Below, one piece after another: positions 47,493-56,919 of a stretch of DNA of 64,000 nucleotides. The DNA comes from Cellvibrio sp. PSBB023. GTDB taxonomy: Bacteria; Pseudomonadota; Gammaproteobacteria; Pseudomonadales; Cellvibrionaceae. The notes beneath the pieces were generated by a model, which searched no databases, was not told where the DNA came from, and saw only the letters and a list, made by a program, of their open reading frames with translations. Both the position numbers and the translations under genes were made by a program. Numbering within the stretch: the first letter of the stretch is position 1; the number at the start of each line of letters is the position of its first letter. The DNA lies in NCBI RefSeq assembly GCF_002007605.1, contig NZ_CP019799.1:930001-994000 (forward strand), written 5' to 3'.

Positions 47493-48812
47493 ATGACTAT
47501 TTCCTCACTCAACAACCCGGCGTTAAACAACTCGCTTCCGGCAAGTGTGTCCAGCAATGGCTCGGCGTCCAGATCGGGCAGCATTAATTCGGCAGGCTCA
47601 GATGGCCGCGACGCACTTCAGGTGCCTGACACCAAAGTGATGACGCTGGAAGAAAAACGTCAGACCGCGCTGCAACTGGTCAATAAAACCCTGACCATGG
47701 CCTATGAAAAAATCGCCTCACGGGGGCAAAGTGCCAGCGCAGAATACGCGGCATTTGAGCCCTTAACCGCCGAGAAAGTGGCCAATAATATTCTTGGATT
47801 CATCGAGCGGCGCTTACAAATGGATGTTGCCGATGGCGCCACACAGGAAGAATTGCAAGCGCGGTTAGAGGCGGGGCTGTCCGGCTTCAAAAAGGGGTTT
47901 GCAGAAGCCAGTGAAAAATTGGAAGCCTTGAGTTTGCTGTCGCCGGAAATCAAGACGGATATAGGTAAAACCTACGATCTGGTGCTTGAGGGCGTAGATG
48001 CCTTGCGTGCCAAATTTATCCAGGCTGCGGCTGCTCCAGTAGCCGATGAGCCGCAAAAAACAGCACCTGTGACCAGCGAACAAATTACCTCGGGCGGTGC
48101 AAAAGCAGCACCGGTCGCGTTGGCGGTACCGGATTTTATCCCTGCGCCAACGTCCTACCTTGGTTATGCCAACTATGAATATGGCCGTGCACGTGAATTC
48201 AGCTTTGAGTTGACCACCAAAGAGGGTGACAAGGTGACCATCAAGGCCGCATCCAGTGAAGGTTTGGCGATGGAGGCAGGGCATGTAAGCAGGGGCGGGA
48301 CTAGCCTGTCGGCGATGAATGCCAGTTACAGCTCCAGTCAGTCTTTTTCACTGAGTATCGAAGGGGATTTGAGCGAAGCTGAGTTAGTGGCCATTAATGA
48401 TTTGCTTGGTCGCGTAAACGATTTGGCCGGGCAATTCTTTGCTGGTGATTTGGATGGCGCTTTTGCAAAAGCCATGAGCTTGGGGTTTGACTCCGAGCAA
48501 ATTAGCGGTTTTGCCCTGAACCTGACTCAGGCTGAAATCCAACAGGTCACCAAAGCCTATCAAGCATTTGAGCCCGCTCGCGCAGCGACCAATGGCAACA
48601 GCAACGGCTTGAACCCTGAAAACTTATTGCCGCTAGGGAATTTTATCCGCGATCTGCTCGATAACCTTGATCGCGCGTCTGTATTTGCTGATCCTGAATT
48701 GTTGTTGACGAATCTGGCAGAAAAAATACCGGGCGACACTGAGCAGGACAAGGTACAAGGGCGCCGGTTTAGTGACTTTATGAAAGAAATACTGGCGTTG
48801 GAATTACGCTAG
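47493..48812 (+). CDS. DUF5610-containing protein
   Basis: This 439-residue protein has a Ser/Asn-rich disordered N-terminus (1-50) and a helical DUF5610 region (about 50-175) around KRQTALQLVNKTLTMAYEKI. It then has a second domain (about 230-420) of mixed strands and helices containing FSLSIEGDLSEAELVAINDL. No signal peptide is seen. The start with AGGTGA upstream is preferred to an ATG 21 nt earlier. No function is known for this family. It belongs to the signalling block by position. Confidence 0.75.
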   Translation: MTISSLNNPALNNSLPASVSSNGSASRSGSINSAGSDGRDALQVPDTKVMTLEEKRQTALQLVNKTLTMAYEKIASRGQSASAEYAAFEPLTAEKVANNILGFIERRLQMDVADGATQEELQARLEAGLSGFKKGFAEASEKLEALSLLSPEIKTDIGKTYDLVLEGVDALRAKFIQAAAAPVADEPQKTAPVTSEQITSGGAKAAPVALAVPDFIPAPTSYLGYANYEYGRAREFSFELTTKEGDKVTIKAASSEGLAMEAGHVSRGGTSLSAMNASYSSSQSFSLSIEGDLSEAELVAINDLLGRVNDLAGQFFAGDLDGAFAKAMSLGFDSEQISGFALNLTQAEIQQVTKAYQAFEPARAATNGNSNGLNPENLLPLGNFIRDLLDNLDRASVFADPELLLTNLAEKIPGDTEQDKVQGRRFSDFMKEILALELR

Positions 48813-48890
48813 GATTCAACAATCCATCAGGTGGCACGAGGATTTCTCTTGTGTCACTGGTAAACTGCACTTTTTGTGCGGACGCTTGCT

Positions 48891-49139
48891 ATGAAGTCCC
48901 TCTATTTATATTCCACTCCCGGTTGCCATCTCTGCGAGCTGGCACGGGAGGTTGTTGACCCGCTGTTGAATCATTACGCGCTGGTATTGGAAGAAATCGA
49001 TATTGCTGCTTCAGATGAATTAATTGAACGCTATGGGGTGAAAATTCCGGTATTAAAATCGCCCCACCATATTGATGAACTCTGCTGGCCGTTTGATGCA
49101 GCGCAAACGGCGAATTTCCTCCAGCGTATTAGTGTGTAA
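48891..49139 (+). CDS. Glutaredoxin-like (DUF836) protein
   Basis: This 82-residue thioredoxin-fold protein has a CHLC active site at residues 12-15 (STPGCHLC) and the IPVLKS cis-proline segment. The family is small and cytoplasmic, with no known specific partner. The ATG at MKSLYL is preferred over an upstream GTG. Confidence 0.85.
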   Translation: MKSLYLYSTPGCHLCELAREVVDPLLNHYALVLEEIDIAASDELIERYGVKIPVLKSPHHIDELCWPFDAAQTANFLQRISV

Positions 49140-49175
49140 CCTGCGGTATTGCTCTGGGGATTGCTTGGCGAGCTG

Positions 49176-50414
49176 TTATTTTTCGTTGGCACTTACGCCC
49201 AAGGTGCTCATGGTCTCAGCAACCCAGCGCAGTGCGTCGATGTAAATTTCTGCCAGATTTTCCGGGGTAATACCCTGATCGGCAAGGTGATCCCAGTTTA
49301 TCTCTTGCCAGTGCCCTTGCTCGTGCATTTGCACAATTTCCAGCACCATTCCCTCTGGCCCAGTGTGTTTTAGCATGGCCTGATTCAGGGGTTCACTCAG
49401 CGATAAATTGCGCAGTAACTCTTCCAATGGCGCATCTAAAAATGCATCCAGTGTCGATAGCAAACCCACTGTAAAAAAAGAATCTGGGCGCGAGCGCTGG
49501 TTAATTTTTGTGGCAATCATTTCGCACATGCGCGCGCGCGTGAGTGCAGTGATACTCAATTCATGGGGTTTGCCACTCAGGTTGGAGAGGGCTAATAAAT
49601 TCACCCAGTTGCGCAGTTTGTTGAGCCCCAGCAGCATAATAGCCTGCCGCAGCGACTCCACATTGCGCGATAAACCAAAGGCAGCCGAGTTAACCAGTCG
49701 CAGCAGTTTAAAACTCAGCAAGGTATCGCGCGCAATCATGCGCTCTATTTTGTCGATAGGGGCATTGGGATCGTGCAAGGCGGAGAGTAATTGCAATACA
49801 GATTGTTTGTTTTCGGAAACTTTTCGCCCGCTGATAACGCGGGGTTTTGCCAAAAAATACCCTTGAAAAAGGTCAAAGCCCATGGCTTTGCATTTTTCAA
49901 ACATATCGTAGGTTTCTACTTTTTCGGCGATCAAGGTGACACCAAAGGTTTTTAAATGGCTAACATGCTGTACAAGTTGTTCGGGCGATAATGCCAACAC
50001 ATCCAGTTTCACAATATCTGCATAAGGCACCAGGCTTTCGGTGTCGGCGCTCAGCTCAAAATCATCCAATGCAATAGTGTAACCTTGCTCGCGCAGTTGC
50101 TTGAGCGAGAAGAGCATGGCGGCATCAATTTGTTGGCCCTCAAGCACTTCAATCACCAGTTTTTGACGGCTAAAAGGCGGCGGCGAATTAAGCAGGGCAC
50201 GGGTAAAATTCACAAATGCTTTATGGGTGCCTACTACTTCTTCAATGGAGAGTTCAGTGAAGGCATTAAGCAATACTTGTGAGCTGGCGGCATCGCCATC
50301 GGTTGAGGCGATGAACTTTAATTCGCTATTGCGACACAATAATTCATAAGCGACAACTTTCATGTTGCCATCAAATATTGGCTGGCGTGCGAGCAGTGGT
50401 ATGGTTTCTGACAT
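49176..50414 (-). CDS. EAL-HDOD signalling protein, CdgJ/YuxH-like
   Basis: This 412-residue protein has an N-terminal EAL-like domain (about 5-205) with signature changed to YELLCR although FVNF, EVLEG, LDDFE, KLDVL and AEKVET remain, and a C-terminal HDOD domain (about 205-400). Homologues such as CdgJ of Vibrio affect motility, and many have lost phosphodiesterase activity. It is read leftward opposite to the other signalling genes. Catalysis is doubtful. Confidence 0.85.
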   Translation of the reverse strand: MSETIPLLARQPIFDGNMKVVAYELLCRNSELKFIASTDGDAASSQVLLNAFTELSIEEVVGTHKAFVNFTRALLNSPPPFSRQKLVIEVLEGQQIDAAMLFSLKQLREQGYTIALDDFELSADTESLVPYADIVKLDVLALSPEQLVQHVSHLKTFGVTLIAEKVETYDMFEKCKAMGFDLFQGYFLAKPRVISGRKVSENKQSVLQLLSALHDPNAPIDKIERMIARDTLLSFKLLRLVNSAAFGLSRNVESLRQAIMLLGLNKLRNWVNLLALSNLSGKPHELSITALTRARMCEMIATKINQRSRPDSFFTVGLLSTLDAFLDAPLEELLRNLSLSEPLNQAMLKHTGPEGMVLEIVQMHEQGHWQEINWDHLADQGITPENLAEIYIDALRWVAETMSTLGVSANEK

Positions 50415-50672
50415 AGTGTGACGGACTGGATGCTAGTTGTTGTTAATGTGCCGCTTCCGGATATCCTGCTATCTTCCATGTTGAAGTGTAACTCGAAAAG
50501 AATATCTTACAATGTGCCTTTTGTTATAGCGGTTTCGCGCTACATCCTGTTATTTCAGGTTTAGTGTGTATTTTTGTCTATACTGCTAGGGTATTTGAAT
50601 TCAAAAAGTGCTGGCCAGTATTTGCCAGCGTTGTTTTTTGCGGCCAAGCCCCTTTGACCACAGGGTAACAGA

Positions 50673-51620
50673 ATGTCTAAGTTACTGGATTCCATTGATC
50701 AGCGTACCCGCTTGGTGGGTGAGAATCGTCTGGAATTATTAATGTTCCGCTTGGGCGGGCGTCAACTTTTTGCCATTAATGTTTTTAAAGTACAGGAAGT
50801 GGTAAAGATCCCCAAGTTACGCCATGTTCCTCATAGCCATCACCATATTCGGGGTGTTGCACACTTACGCGGCCAGGCAGTGCCAGTGATCGATTTGCGT
50901 GCAGCAATTGGCATGAGTCCGCTTAAGGATTTGGATAACGCCAATTTAATTGTGGCGGAATACAATCGCTCTGTGCAGGCGTTTTTGATTGGCGAGGTCG
51001 ATCGCATTGTCAACTTGAATTGGGAGTTGATATTGCCTCCGCCAAAAGGCACCGGGCGCAGTCACTTTTTAACAGCTATCACCCGTATTGAAGATCAATT
51101 GGTAGAGATTTTGGATGTCGAGCGCGTACTTGCTGACATCATCCCTTACAACACACAGGTGTCAGCAGACGTGTTGGATTCCGATCTGGTACAGGAAGCG
51201 CGTCGACGTAAATTGAAAGTATTACTGGCAGAGGATTCGCCCACGGCCGTCAAGCAGGTTGTGGAAACCCTGGGCAATATTGGTATTGAAGTGCTATCGG
51301 TACAGGATGGTTTGCAAGCGTTAAACTTGTTGCGCCAATGGTCAGCTTCCGGACGCAAAGTGACCGATGAAATTTTAATGTTGGTAACGGATGCCGAAAT
51401 GCCCGAGATGGATGGCTATCGTTTAACGGCAGAAGTGCGTAAAGATCCTGCGCTACGGGATTTGTACGTGGTTCTGCATACATCGCTCAGCGGCAGTTTT
51501 AACAAAGCAATGGTTGAAAAGGTGGGATGTAACGATTTCTTGTCCAAATTCCAGCCGGATGAATTGGCGGCTGTGGTGCAAAAACGATTACGTGCCTTTT
51601 TGAGCCAGCCTGCCAGCTAA
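50673..51620 (+). CDS. cheV: Chemotaxis coupling protein CheV
   Basis: CheV joins a CheW-like coupling domain to a receiver domain and helps adapt the chemoreceptor-CheA array. In this 315-residue protein the CheW domain spans about 20-165 (FAINVFKVQEVV, HIRGVAHLRGQAVPVIDL) and the receiver about 183-310, with LLAEDSP, phospho-acceptor in VTDAEMPEMDGY and the HTSLSG region. No other che gene is in the window. Confidence 0.93.
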   Translation: MSKLLDSIDQRTRLVGENRLELLMFRLGGRQLFAINVFKVQEVVKIPKLRHVPHSHHHIRGVAHLRGQAVPVIDLRAAIGMSPLKDLDNANLIVAEYNRSVQAFLIGEVDRIVNLNWELILPPPKGTGRSHFLTAITRIEDQLVEILDVERVLADIIPYNTQVSADVLDSDLVQEARRRKLKVLLAEDSPTAVKQVVETLGNIGIEVLSVQDGLQALNLLRQWSASGRKVTDEILMLVTDAEMPEMDGYRLTAEVRKDPALRDLYVVLHTSLSGSFNKAMVEKVGCNDFLSKFQPDELAAVVQKRLRAFLSQPAS

Positions 51621-51656
51621 GTGTTTTACTCTCGATACATCACAAACACCTAAGCC

Positions 51657-51735
51657 AGAAAAACCTAAGTCACAAATAATAACGCCACCGATTGGCTCAA
51701 TCGGTGGCGTTATTATTTGTGACTTAGGTTTTTCT
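51657..51735. terminator. 38-bp perfect palindrome between cheV and slt, probable bidirectional terminator
   Basis: Two 38-base arms are exact reverse complements around a 3-base GCT loop. The arms start and end in A5/T5 tracts and carry a GC-rich inner stem AACGCCACCGATTG. It lies 37 nt after the cheV stop and 8 nt beyond the slt stop. This is far longer than the other terminators in the window. Confidence 0.75.
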
Positions 51736-51742
51736 AGCGAAA

Positions 51743-53737
51743 TTAAAGAGTGCGATTTGCCTCTTCCGGTGTTACGAAGCTGGTTTCCTGCCCGAGACGA
51801 TAGGCATAAATCACTGAGAAAGACAGGATATTTTGCACATAACCCCTTGTCTCTTTGAATGGAATGGTTTCGATCCACACGTCATAAGGCAATTGCGCGC
51901 TTTTTTCTTTGTTCATCCATTGGCGTACACGCGATGGACCGGCGTTGTAGGCAGCAGCGGCAAGAATACGGTTGCCATCAAACACACCTAATAAATAGTC
52001 CAGGTAACGGCTGCCCAAGGCGATATTTTTATCCGGCTGTATTAAATCCTGCGGGTTAAAACTCATCCCGCTTTTTTGTGCGGTTTGTTTCGCTGTTGAG
52101 GGTAAGAGTTGCATCAAGCCTACAGCACCGGCTGGCGATTTTGCATCGGGCATAAAGGCGCTTTCCTGACGGGCGACGGCAAAAATCAGCAGCGGATTCA
52201 CAGAGGTTTGCTTGGCCGCTTTGGTGACTTGATCCTGATACACAATCGGGAAGCGAACTTGCAATTCGTCCCAGAGTTGCGCCTCAGCCATCACTTGAAT
52301 GCCATGGCGGTGCCAGCCCCAGCGCTCTGCCAGGCGACCGGCAATTGCGGCTTGCTCAGGCGGCATGCGGCGCGCGCTGTAAAAAAATTCGCGGGTGGCT
52401 GCCGGTAATTCACCGCGCTCTAAAAATTCGCGAGCGCGCAACATGCCCTGGCTATTTTCTACCGCACGCACCTGTTCATCGCTCACGATGATCGGACGGT
52501 CGAGCAGGTGATAATTAATACCGGTTTTATCGGCAGCAAGGAAGCCATAGAAGCTGCGAGCAGGCGCCACACTGTTGTATATCGCCATAGGCGTTTCGCC
52601 ATTTATTTCCTTGATGCCCAGCTCTTCCATGGTGCGCGCCTGCCAATAACGCCAGCGCTCGGTGCTGCGCGCCTCATCTGGCAGACGCGTCAACCATTCA
52701 TTAACTTGTTCCCAATGCTGTTTGCGCAGTGATTCCCGCAGCAGCCATTCAAGCAGGTCAACACTGTTTAAACCGGGTGTGGAAGCTACCAGATTTTGCG
52801 CTTCGGTATCGTAATCCTGATGCAGTAATCGCAGCGCAATATGGTGTTTGATGGTATTGCGGTCTTCGTCGCTAAACAGTTGTTGTGCGTCATAAATTCG
52901 CCACAGGCTCAACGCTTCTTTGGCATTCAATCGCGCTAATTTCTCCAACCCATGCAGGATGATGGTTTTCATGTGTGGCGATTGTTTGGCAAATTTGCCG
53001 GTTTGCTTGAGCAAGCGCGGGTTGGCATTAACTTGCTGAAGCAGCAGGGCATTCGGACGCTCTGCCGCCGGCAAGAGGTTGCTTAAGTAGCTGGCCATAC
53101 TATTATTGCCCGCTTTCAGCACTTTGAGGTGACGCTGCCAAATCAATTCCGGTGTCATGCGGCCAGCTTTGCGCCAATCAGCAAACACCGGGTCACAGGC
53201 TTTGGATTGCGCTTTTTCAATATTCCACAAGGCGGCTACGTCATCCATCGCGGTTTTATCACCTGTTGCCAAGCGCGCACGCAGGTTGAGACAGGCCAGT
53301 TCCGGGTCAGTCAGGCGTTTATCGTAATAGTGGCGATAATCTGTCCACTGCTCACGCAGTGCCAGGGTGCGCAACCAGCGATGGGTCAATCGCTCGGCCA
53401 AAAATGAATCCGGGTAGCGGGCATAAAATGCATCGACATCTTTGCGCGGTAGTCCGATCAAACGTTCGCTTAATTCCTGGTATTCCAGGTAGGGCAGCAG
53501 CGGGTAATTTTGTAATTGCTTGGCGAGCTGTCGGTATTCGGCGGTATTTTTTGCGTTTAAGGCTTTTTGTGCCTGATTGTATTTTTGTCGTTCAAGCTGG
53601 CGAGCATCGGGTTTGCTGGTCTGTTTGGCGGGCGCGGGAGTGGCGGCGGATGCCGTGCTGGCGATGGTCAGGGTCATACTGCCGATCAATACGCTGGCAC
53701 TCAATGACAGCGGCCAAAGTATCTTCGAAAACCTCAT
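51743..53737 (-). CDS. slt: Soluble lytic murein transglycosylase
   Basis: Slt70 cleaves peptidoglycan to 1,6-anhydromuropeptides in the periplasm. The 664-residue precursor has a signal peptide, the long alpha-helical ring (about 45-480) and a C-terminal lysozyme-like domain with catalytic Glu near 525 in ARQESAF, AGAVGLMQLLPSTA and NIALGSRYL. Length matches E. coli Slt. Product recycling would meet the MupP step encoded at the window start. Confidence 0.95.
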   Translation of the reverse strand: MRFSKILWPLSLSASVLIGSMTLTIASTASAATPAPAKQTSKPDARQLERQKYNQAQKALNAKNTAEYRQLAKQLQNYPLLPYLEYQELSERLIGLPRKDVDAFYARYPDSFLAERLTHRWLRTLALREQWTDYRHYYDKRLTDPELACLNLRARLATGDKTAMDDVAALWNIEKAQSKACDPVFADWRKAGRMTPELIWQRHLKVLKAGNNSMASYLSNLLPAAERPNALLLQQVNANPRLLKQTGKFAKQSPHMKTIILHGLEKLARLNAKEALSLWRIYDAQQLFSDEDRNTIKHHIALRLLHQDYDTEAQNLVASTPGLNSVDLLEWLLRESLRKQHWEQVNEWLTRLPDEARSTERWRYWQARTMEELGIKEINGETPMAIYNSVAPARSFYGFLAADKTGINYHLLDRPIIVSDEQVRAVENSQGMLRAREFLERGELPAATREFFYSARRMPPEQAAIAGRLAERWGWHRHGIQVMAEAQLWDELQVRFPIVYQDQVTKAAKQTSVNPLLIFAVARQESAFMPDAKSPAGAVGLMQLLPSTAKQTAQKSGMSFNPQDLIQPDKNIALGSRYLDYLLGVFDGNRILAAAAYNAGPSRVRQWMNKEKSAQLPYDVWIETIPFKETRGYVQNILSFSVIYAYRLGQETSFVTPEEANRTL

Positions 53738-53799
53738 GGGAACCTCAATTCTTATCTTGCCAATTATTGTCGTTGCTGGACGGTTATCTAGTCGGCGGG

Positions 53800-53828
53800 T
53801 TGGTTATGTGTGCCTGCTGGGATATGAT
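53800..53828 (+). promoter_or_regulatory. Probable uup promoter
   Basis: TTGGTT and TATGAT are separated by 17 nt and lie 82 nt before uup in the gap divergent from slt. Confidence 0.4.
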
Positions 53829-53909
53829 GCGGCTCCTTTGAGAATAACAGCCCACCGGTGCTTCTGCCAGTATCATTTTTGTTGTAAAACTACCTGAATT
53901 ATTCCTTCT

Positions 53910-55832
53910 ATGTCTTTGATTAAAATTGAAAAAGCAGGGCTAAGTTATGGCCTGCAAGTGCTGCTTGATGGTGTTGACCTGACTATCGAGCGCGGCCAGC
54001 GGTTATGTTTGATTGGTCGCAATGGCACTGGTAAGTCCAGCCTGTTGAAAGTGATTGCCGGTGAGGTGGATCTGGATAAGGGCGATGTCATTAGGCAAAC
54101 CGGTATTCGTGTTGCGCGCTTGGAGCAAGACTTGCCAGAGGCGGATGATCGCCTGGTGTTCGATGCGGTGGCAGCGGGTGCCCAAGGGGTTGGTGAATTG
54201 TTGGCGGAATACCGCGCAATTTCCCATTCCGCCGACATCAGTGACAGCCAACTGGAGCGTATGACCCAGTTGCAGCAAAAAATTGAAGCCAATGATGGCT
54301 GGTCATTACAGCAAAAAGTGGAAGAAATTATCTCCCGCCTTGATTTACCGGCTGATCGCTATATGCGCGAACTATCGGGCGGGTGGCGCCGTCGTGTGGC
54401 TTTGGCGCGGGCTTTGGTGTTAGAGCCGGATGTGCTGCTGCTGGATGAGCCAACCAACCACCTCGATATCGCGGCCATTGAATGGTTAGAAAAGCAGTTG
54501 TTGAATTTCAATGGCGCACTGGTTTTCATCACCCACGACCGCTCACTCTTGCAGGCACTGGCAACCCATATTGCTGAGTTGGATCGCGGTCATTTGCGTT
54601 ACTGGGAGGGCGATTACACCAGCTTTTTGGTGTATCGCGAACAGGCGCTGGCCGATGAGGCGCGTCACAATGAATTGTTCGACAAAAAATTGGCGCAGGA
54701 AGAAGTATGGATTCGCCAGGGCATTAAAGCGCGTCGTACCCGCAATGAGGGCCGTGTTCGCGCCTTGAAAGCCTTACGTGAAACCCGGTCGCAACGCCGT
54801 GAACTTGTCGGTAAAGCCAACTTCACTCTGGCCAGCAGTGGCGACTCGGGCAAGCTGGTTGCAGACTTGATGGATGTTTCCTATTCCTATGCCGATAAAG
54901 TCATAGTGAAAAACTTTTCCACGCGCGTTATGCGCGGTGACCGTATCGGTTTGGTCGGGGCTAATGGTGCCGGTAAAAGCACCTTGCTTAAACTGATTTT
55001 GGGTGAGTTGGAGCCGCAATCCGGTAGCATCAAGTTGGGCACAAATCTGCAAATTGCCTATTTCGATCAGCTGCGCGATCAACTTGATCTCAATAAAAAT
55101 GCCGTGGATAACATCGCTGAAGGGCGTGAATTTATCGATATCGATGGCAAGTCCAAACATATTTTCTCGTACCTGAGCGATTTCTTGTTTAGCGGTGAAC
55201 GCGCCCGTACACCGCTGCGCGCACTTTCCGGTGGCGAGCGCAACCGCGTATTGCTCGCCAAGTTATTCAGTAAATCGGCAAACCTGTTGGTATTGGATGA
55301 ACCAACCAATGACCTGGATGTGGAAACGCTGGAGCTGTTGGAAGACATCCTCACTGAATACCCAGGCACCTTACTGCTGGTAAGCCATGACCGTGCATTT
55401 TTGAACAATATTGTCAGCAGCGTTATCGCCTTTGAAGGCCGAGGCAATGTGCTGGAGTACGTTGGCGGTTATGATGACTGGATTCGTCAGGGTGGAAAGT
55501 GGACTCAGGCTGATGAGTTACCTGCTGCTGAGAAAACCACGCCAGTGCCTGTCGCGCAACCGCTTGTGACTGCCGCGGAAACACCAAAAGCACCCGCAAA
55601 ATTGAAAAAACTCAGTTATAAGTTCCAAAAGGAATTTGATGAGTTGCCGCACAAAATCGAGCAGTGGGAAGCCAAGGTTGAGGCATTGGCGGCAATTACC
55701 AGCGCAGCCGATTTTTACAGCCAACCGGCGGCGACTGTTGAGCAAAAGTTGCAAGAGCTGGCTGCTGCACAACAGCAGTTGGATGAATGTTTTGAGCGCT
55801 GGGCTGAACTGGAAGACATGCAGCAAGAATAG
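53910..55832 (+). CDS. uup: ABC-F ATPase Uup
   Basis: This 640-residue cytoplasmic ABC-F protein has two ATPase domains. The first has Walker A GRNGTGKSS near 36-44, signature LSGGWRRRVAL and Walker B VLLLDEPTNHLD; the second has GANGAGKST, LSGGERNRVLL and LVLDEPTNDLD. The C-terminal coiled coil (about 560-640) is typical of Uup, which acts on ribosomes or branched DNA structures. There are no membrane helices, so it is not a transporter. Confidence 0.95.
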   Translation: MSLIKIEKAGLSYGLQVLLDGVDLTIERGQRLCLIGRNGTGKSSLLKVIAGEVDLDKGDVIRQTGIRVARLEQDLPEADDRLVFDAVAAGAQGVGELLAEYRAISHSADISDSQLERMTQLQQKIEANDGWSLQQKVEEIISRLDLPADRYMRELSGGWRRRVALARALVLEPDVLLLDEPTNHLDIAAIEWLEKQLLNFNGALVFITHDRSLLQALATHIAELDRGHLRYWEGDYTSFLVYREQALADEARHNELFDKKLAQEEVWIRQGIKARRTRNEGRVRALKALRETRSQRRELVGKANFTLASSGDSGKLVADLMDVSYSYADKVIVKNFSTRVMRGDRIGLVGANGAGKSTLLKLILGELEPQSGSIKLGTNLQIAYFDQLRDQLDLNKNAVDNIAEGREFIDIDGKSKHIFSYLSDFLFSGERARTPLRALSGGERNRVLLAKLFSKSANLLVLDEPTNDLDVETLELLEDILTEYPGTLLLVSHDRAFLNNIVSSVIAFEGRGNVLEYVGGYDDWIRQGGKWTQADELPAAEKTTPVPVAQPLVTAAETPKAPAKLKKLSYKFQKEFDELPHKIEQWEAKVEALAAITSAADFYSQPAATVEQKLQELAAAQQQLDECFERWAELEDMQQE

Positions 55833-55861
55833 TAGTGCTTGCTGCAGGCTATTTAATTTGC

Positions 55862-56320
55862 TCAGGATTCTGCGGATTGTTTTTTGACAAGCACGGCCAG
55901 CACATCACAGGTCGCGCCATGCAAAACACTATTGGGTGTTGAGCCGAGCAGCAGTGAAAAACCTTTGCGGCCATGACTGCCTACAACGATCAAATCCGCC
56001 GATTCTTGTTCCGCAAGGTAATGAAGCTCGGCAGCCGGTTGGCCGACCAGTACGTGCCGTTGCTGGATGGGGTAGGGGCTGGATGCGGCCAGTTGTGCCA
56101 ATTCAGCTTCTGCCTTCTGTACTTGCTGTTCTTGTACACCACTCAAATCCACAGGCATATCGCCGCCGTAGGCAAACGCAATAGGCTCAAGCACATGGGC
56201 AATGGTCAGTTTTGCGTTGCACACCCTGGCAATACCCGCTGCGCGCTGAATGACGATAGGGCAATCCTCGGAAAGATCTACGCCGATAATAATATGTTTG
56301 TAGCTAATCGTTTCTGTCAT
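55862..56320 (-). CDS. uspA: Universal stress protein A family
   Basis: This single-domain 152-residue Usp protein has an Asp near the start (IIGVDLSED) and the ATP-binding end motif GSHGRKGFSLLLGSTPNSVLH, so it may bind ATP. It is convergent with uup and divergent from the next gene. Its stress role is inferred from the family. Confidence 0.9.
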   Translation of the reverse strand: MTETISYKHIIIGVDLSEDCPIVIQRAAGIARVCNAKLTIAHVLEPIAFAYGGDMPVDLSGVQEQQVQKAEAELAQLAASSPYPIQQRHVLVGQPAAELHYLAEQESADLIVVGSHGRKGFSLLLGSTPNSVLHGATCDVLAVLVKKQSAES

Positions 56321-56409
56321 GATTCCTGTCCCCTGTAAAAGTACAAATACAGTAAAGAGTTTAGTTCGCTCTGCTGAAAATTGCGCCCTCTAATCTCACA
56401 AGGATTTTT

Positions 56410-56919
56410 ATGAATCTCTGGTTTTTTGTGTTGTTGATTGTTGCGGTTGCGCTGGTATTAGGGCCAATCTCCATGTTGCGTCCCAATCCTGCGCAAAAAC
56501 GCAAAGAGCAATTGCGCCTGCAGGCCAGTGCTCAAGGGATACGTTTTGGTATGCGTCGCTTGCCAGCACGCAAAACAGACATGGAGCAACCGCCTGTACT
56601 GCCGGTTTATTTTTTGCCGCCATCTCCCCAGATGCAATTGGTAGAGGACTGGGTATTAATGCGTACAGACTACGAACATGAAAGCAATTTTTACCACGAA
56701 TGGGATTGGCAAGACGCGGTGCGACCCACAGATACTGTCAGCAATGCCTTGAAAACCCTGTTACCGGAATTGCCCTTGTCGATCCCAGCTATTGTGCAGG
56801 GCAAGTCAGGAACCTGTATTTTTTGGCGTGAAACAGAAGGGGAAGAGGTGTTAATGATGCTGATTCAACACCTGCGTCGGTTGAATCAGCTAGCGAATGA
56901 GTCGGGGGCTACCCCATAG
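56410..56919 (+). CDS. Unknown membrane-anchored protein
   Basis: I do not recognise this 169-residue protein. It has one N-terminal membrane helix (LWFFVLLIVAVALVLGPI), then a basic segment and a soluble domain with YHEWDWQDA and SGTCIFWRE. The N-terminus resembles small anchored proteins such as YajC, but not the rest. AAGGA lies before the ATG. Its last 11 bases overlap the end of the convergent gene. Confidence 0.75.
   Translation: MNLWFFVLLIVAVALVLGPISMLRPNPAQKRKEQLRLQASAQGIRFGMRRLPARKTDMEQPPVLPVYFLPPSPQMQLVEDWVLMRTDYEHESNFYHEWDWQDAVRPTDTVSNALKTLLPELPLSIPAIVQGKSGTCIFWRETEGEEVLMMLIQHLRRLNQLANESGATP

Noticed and set aside
53577..53897. Frame of 106 codons before uup with hydrophobic stretches
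   Set aside because: Most of it is antisense to the slt signal peptide region; no family features.
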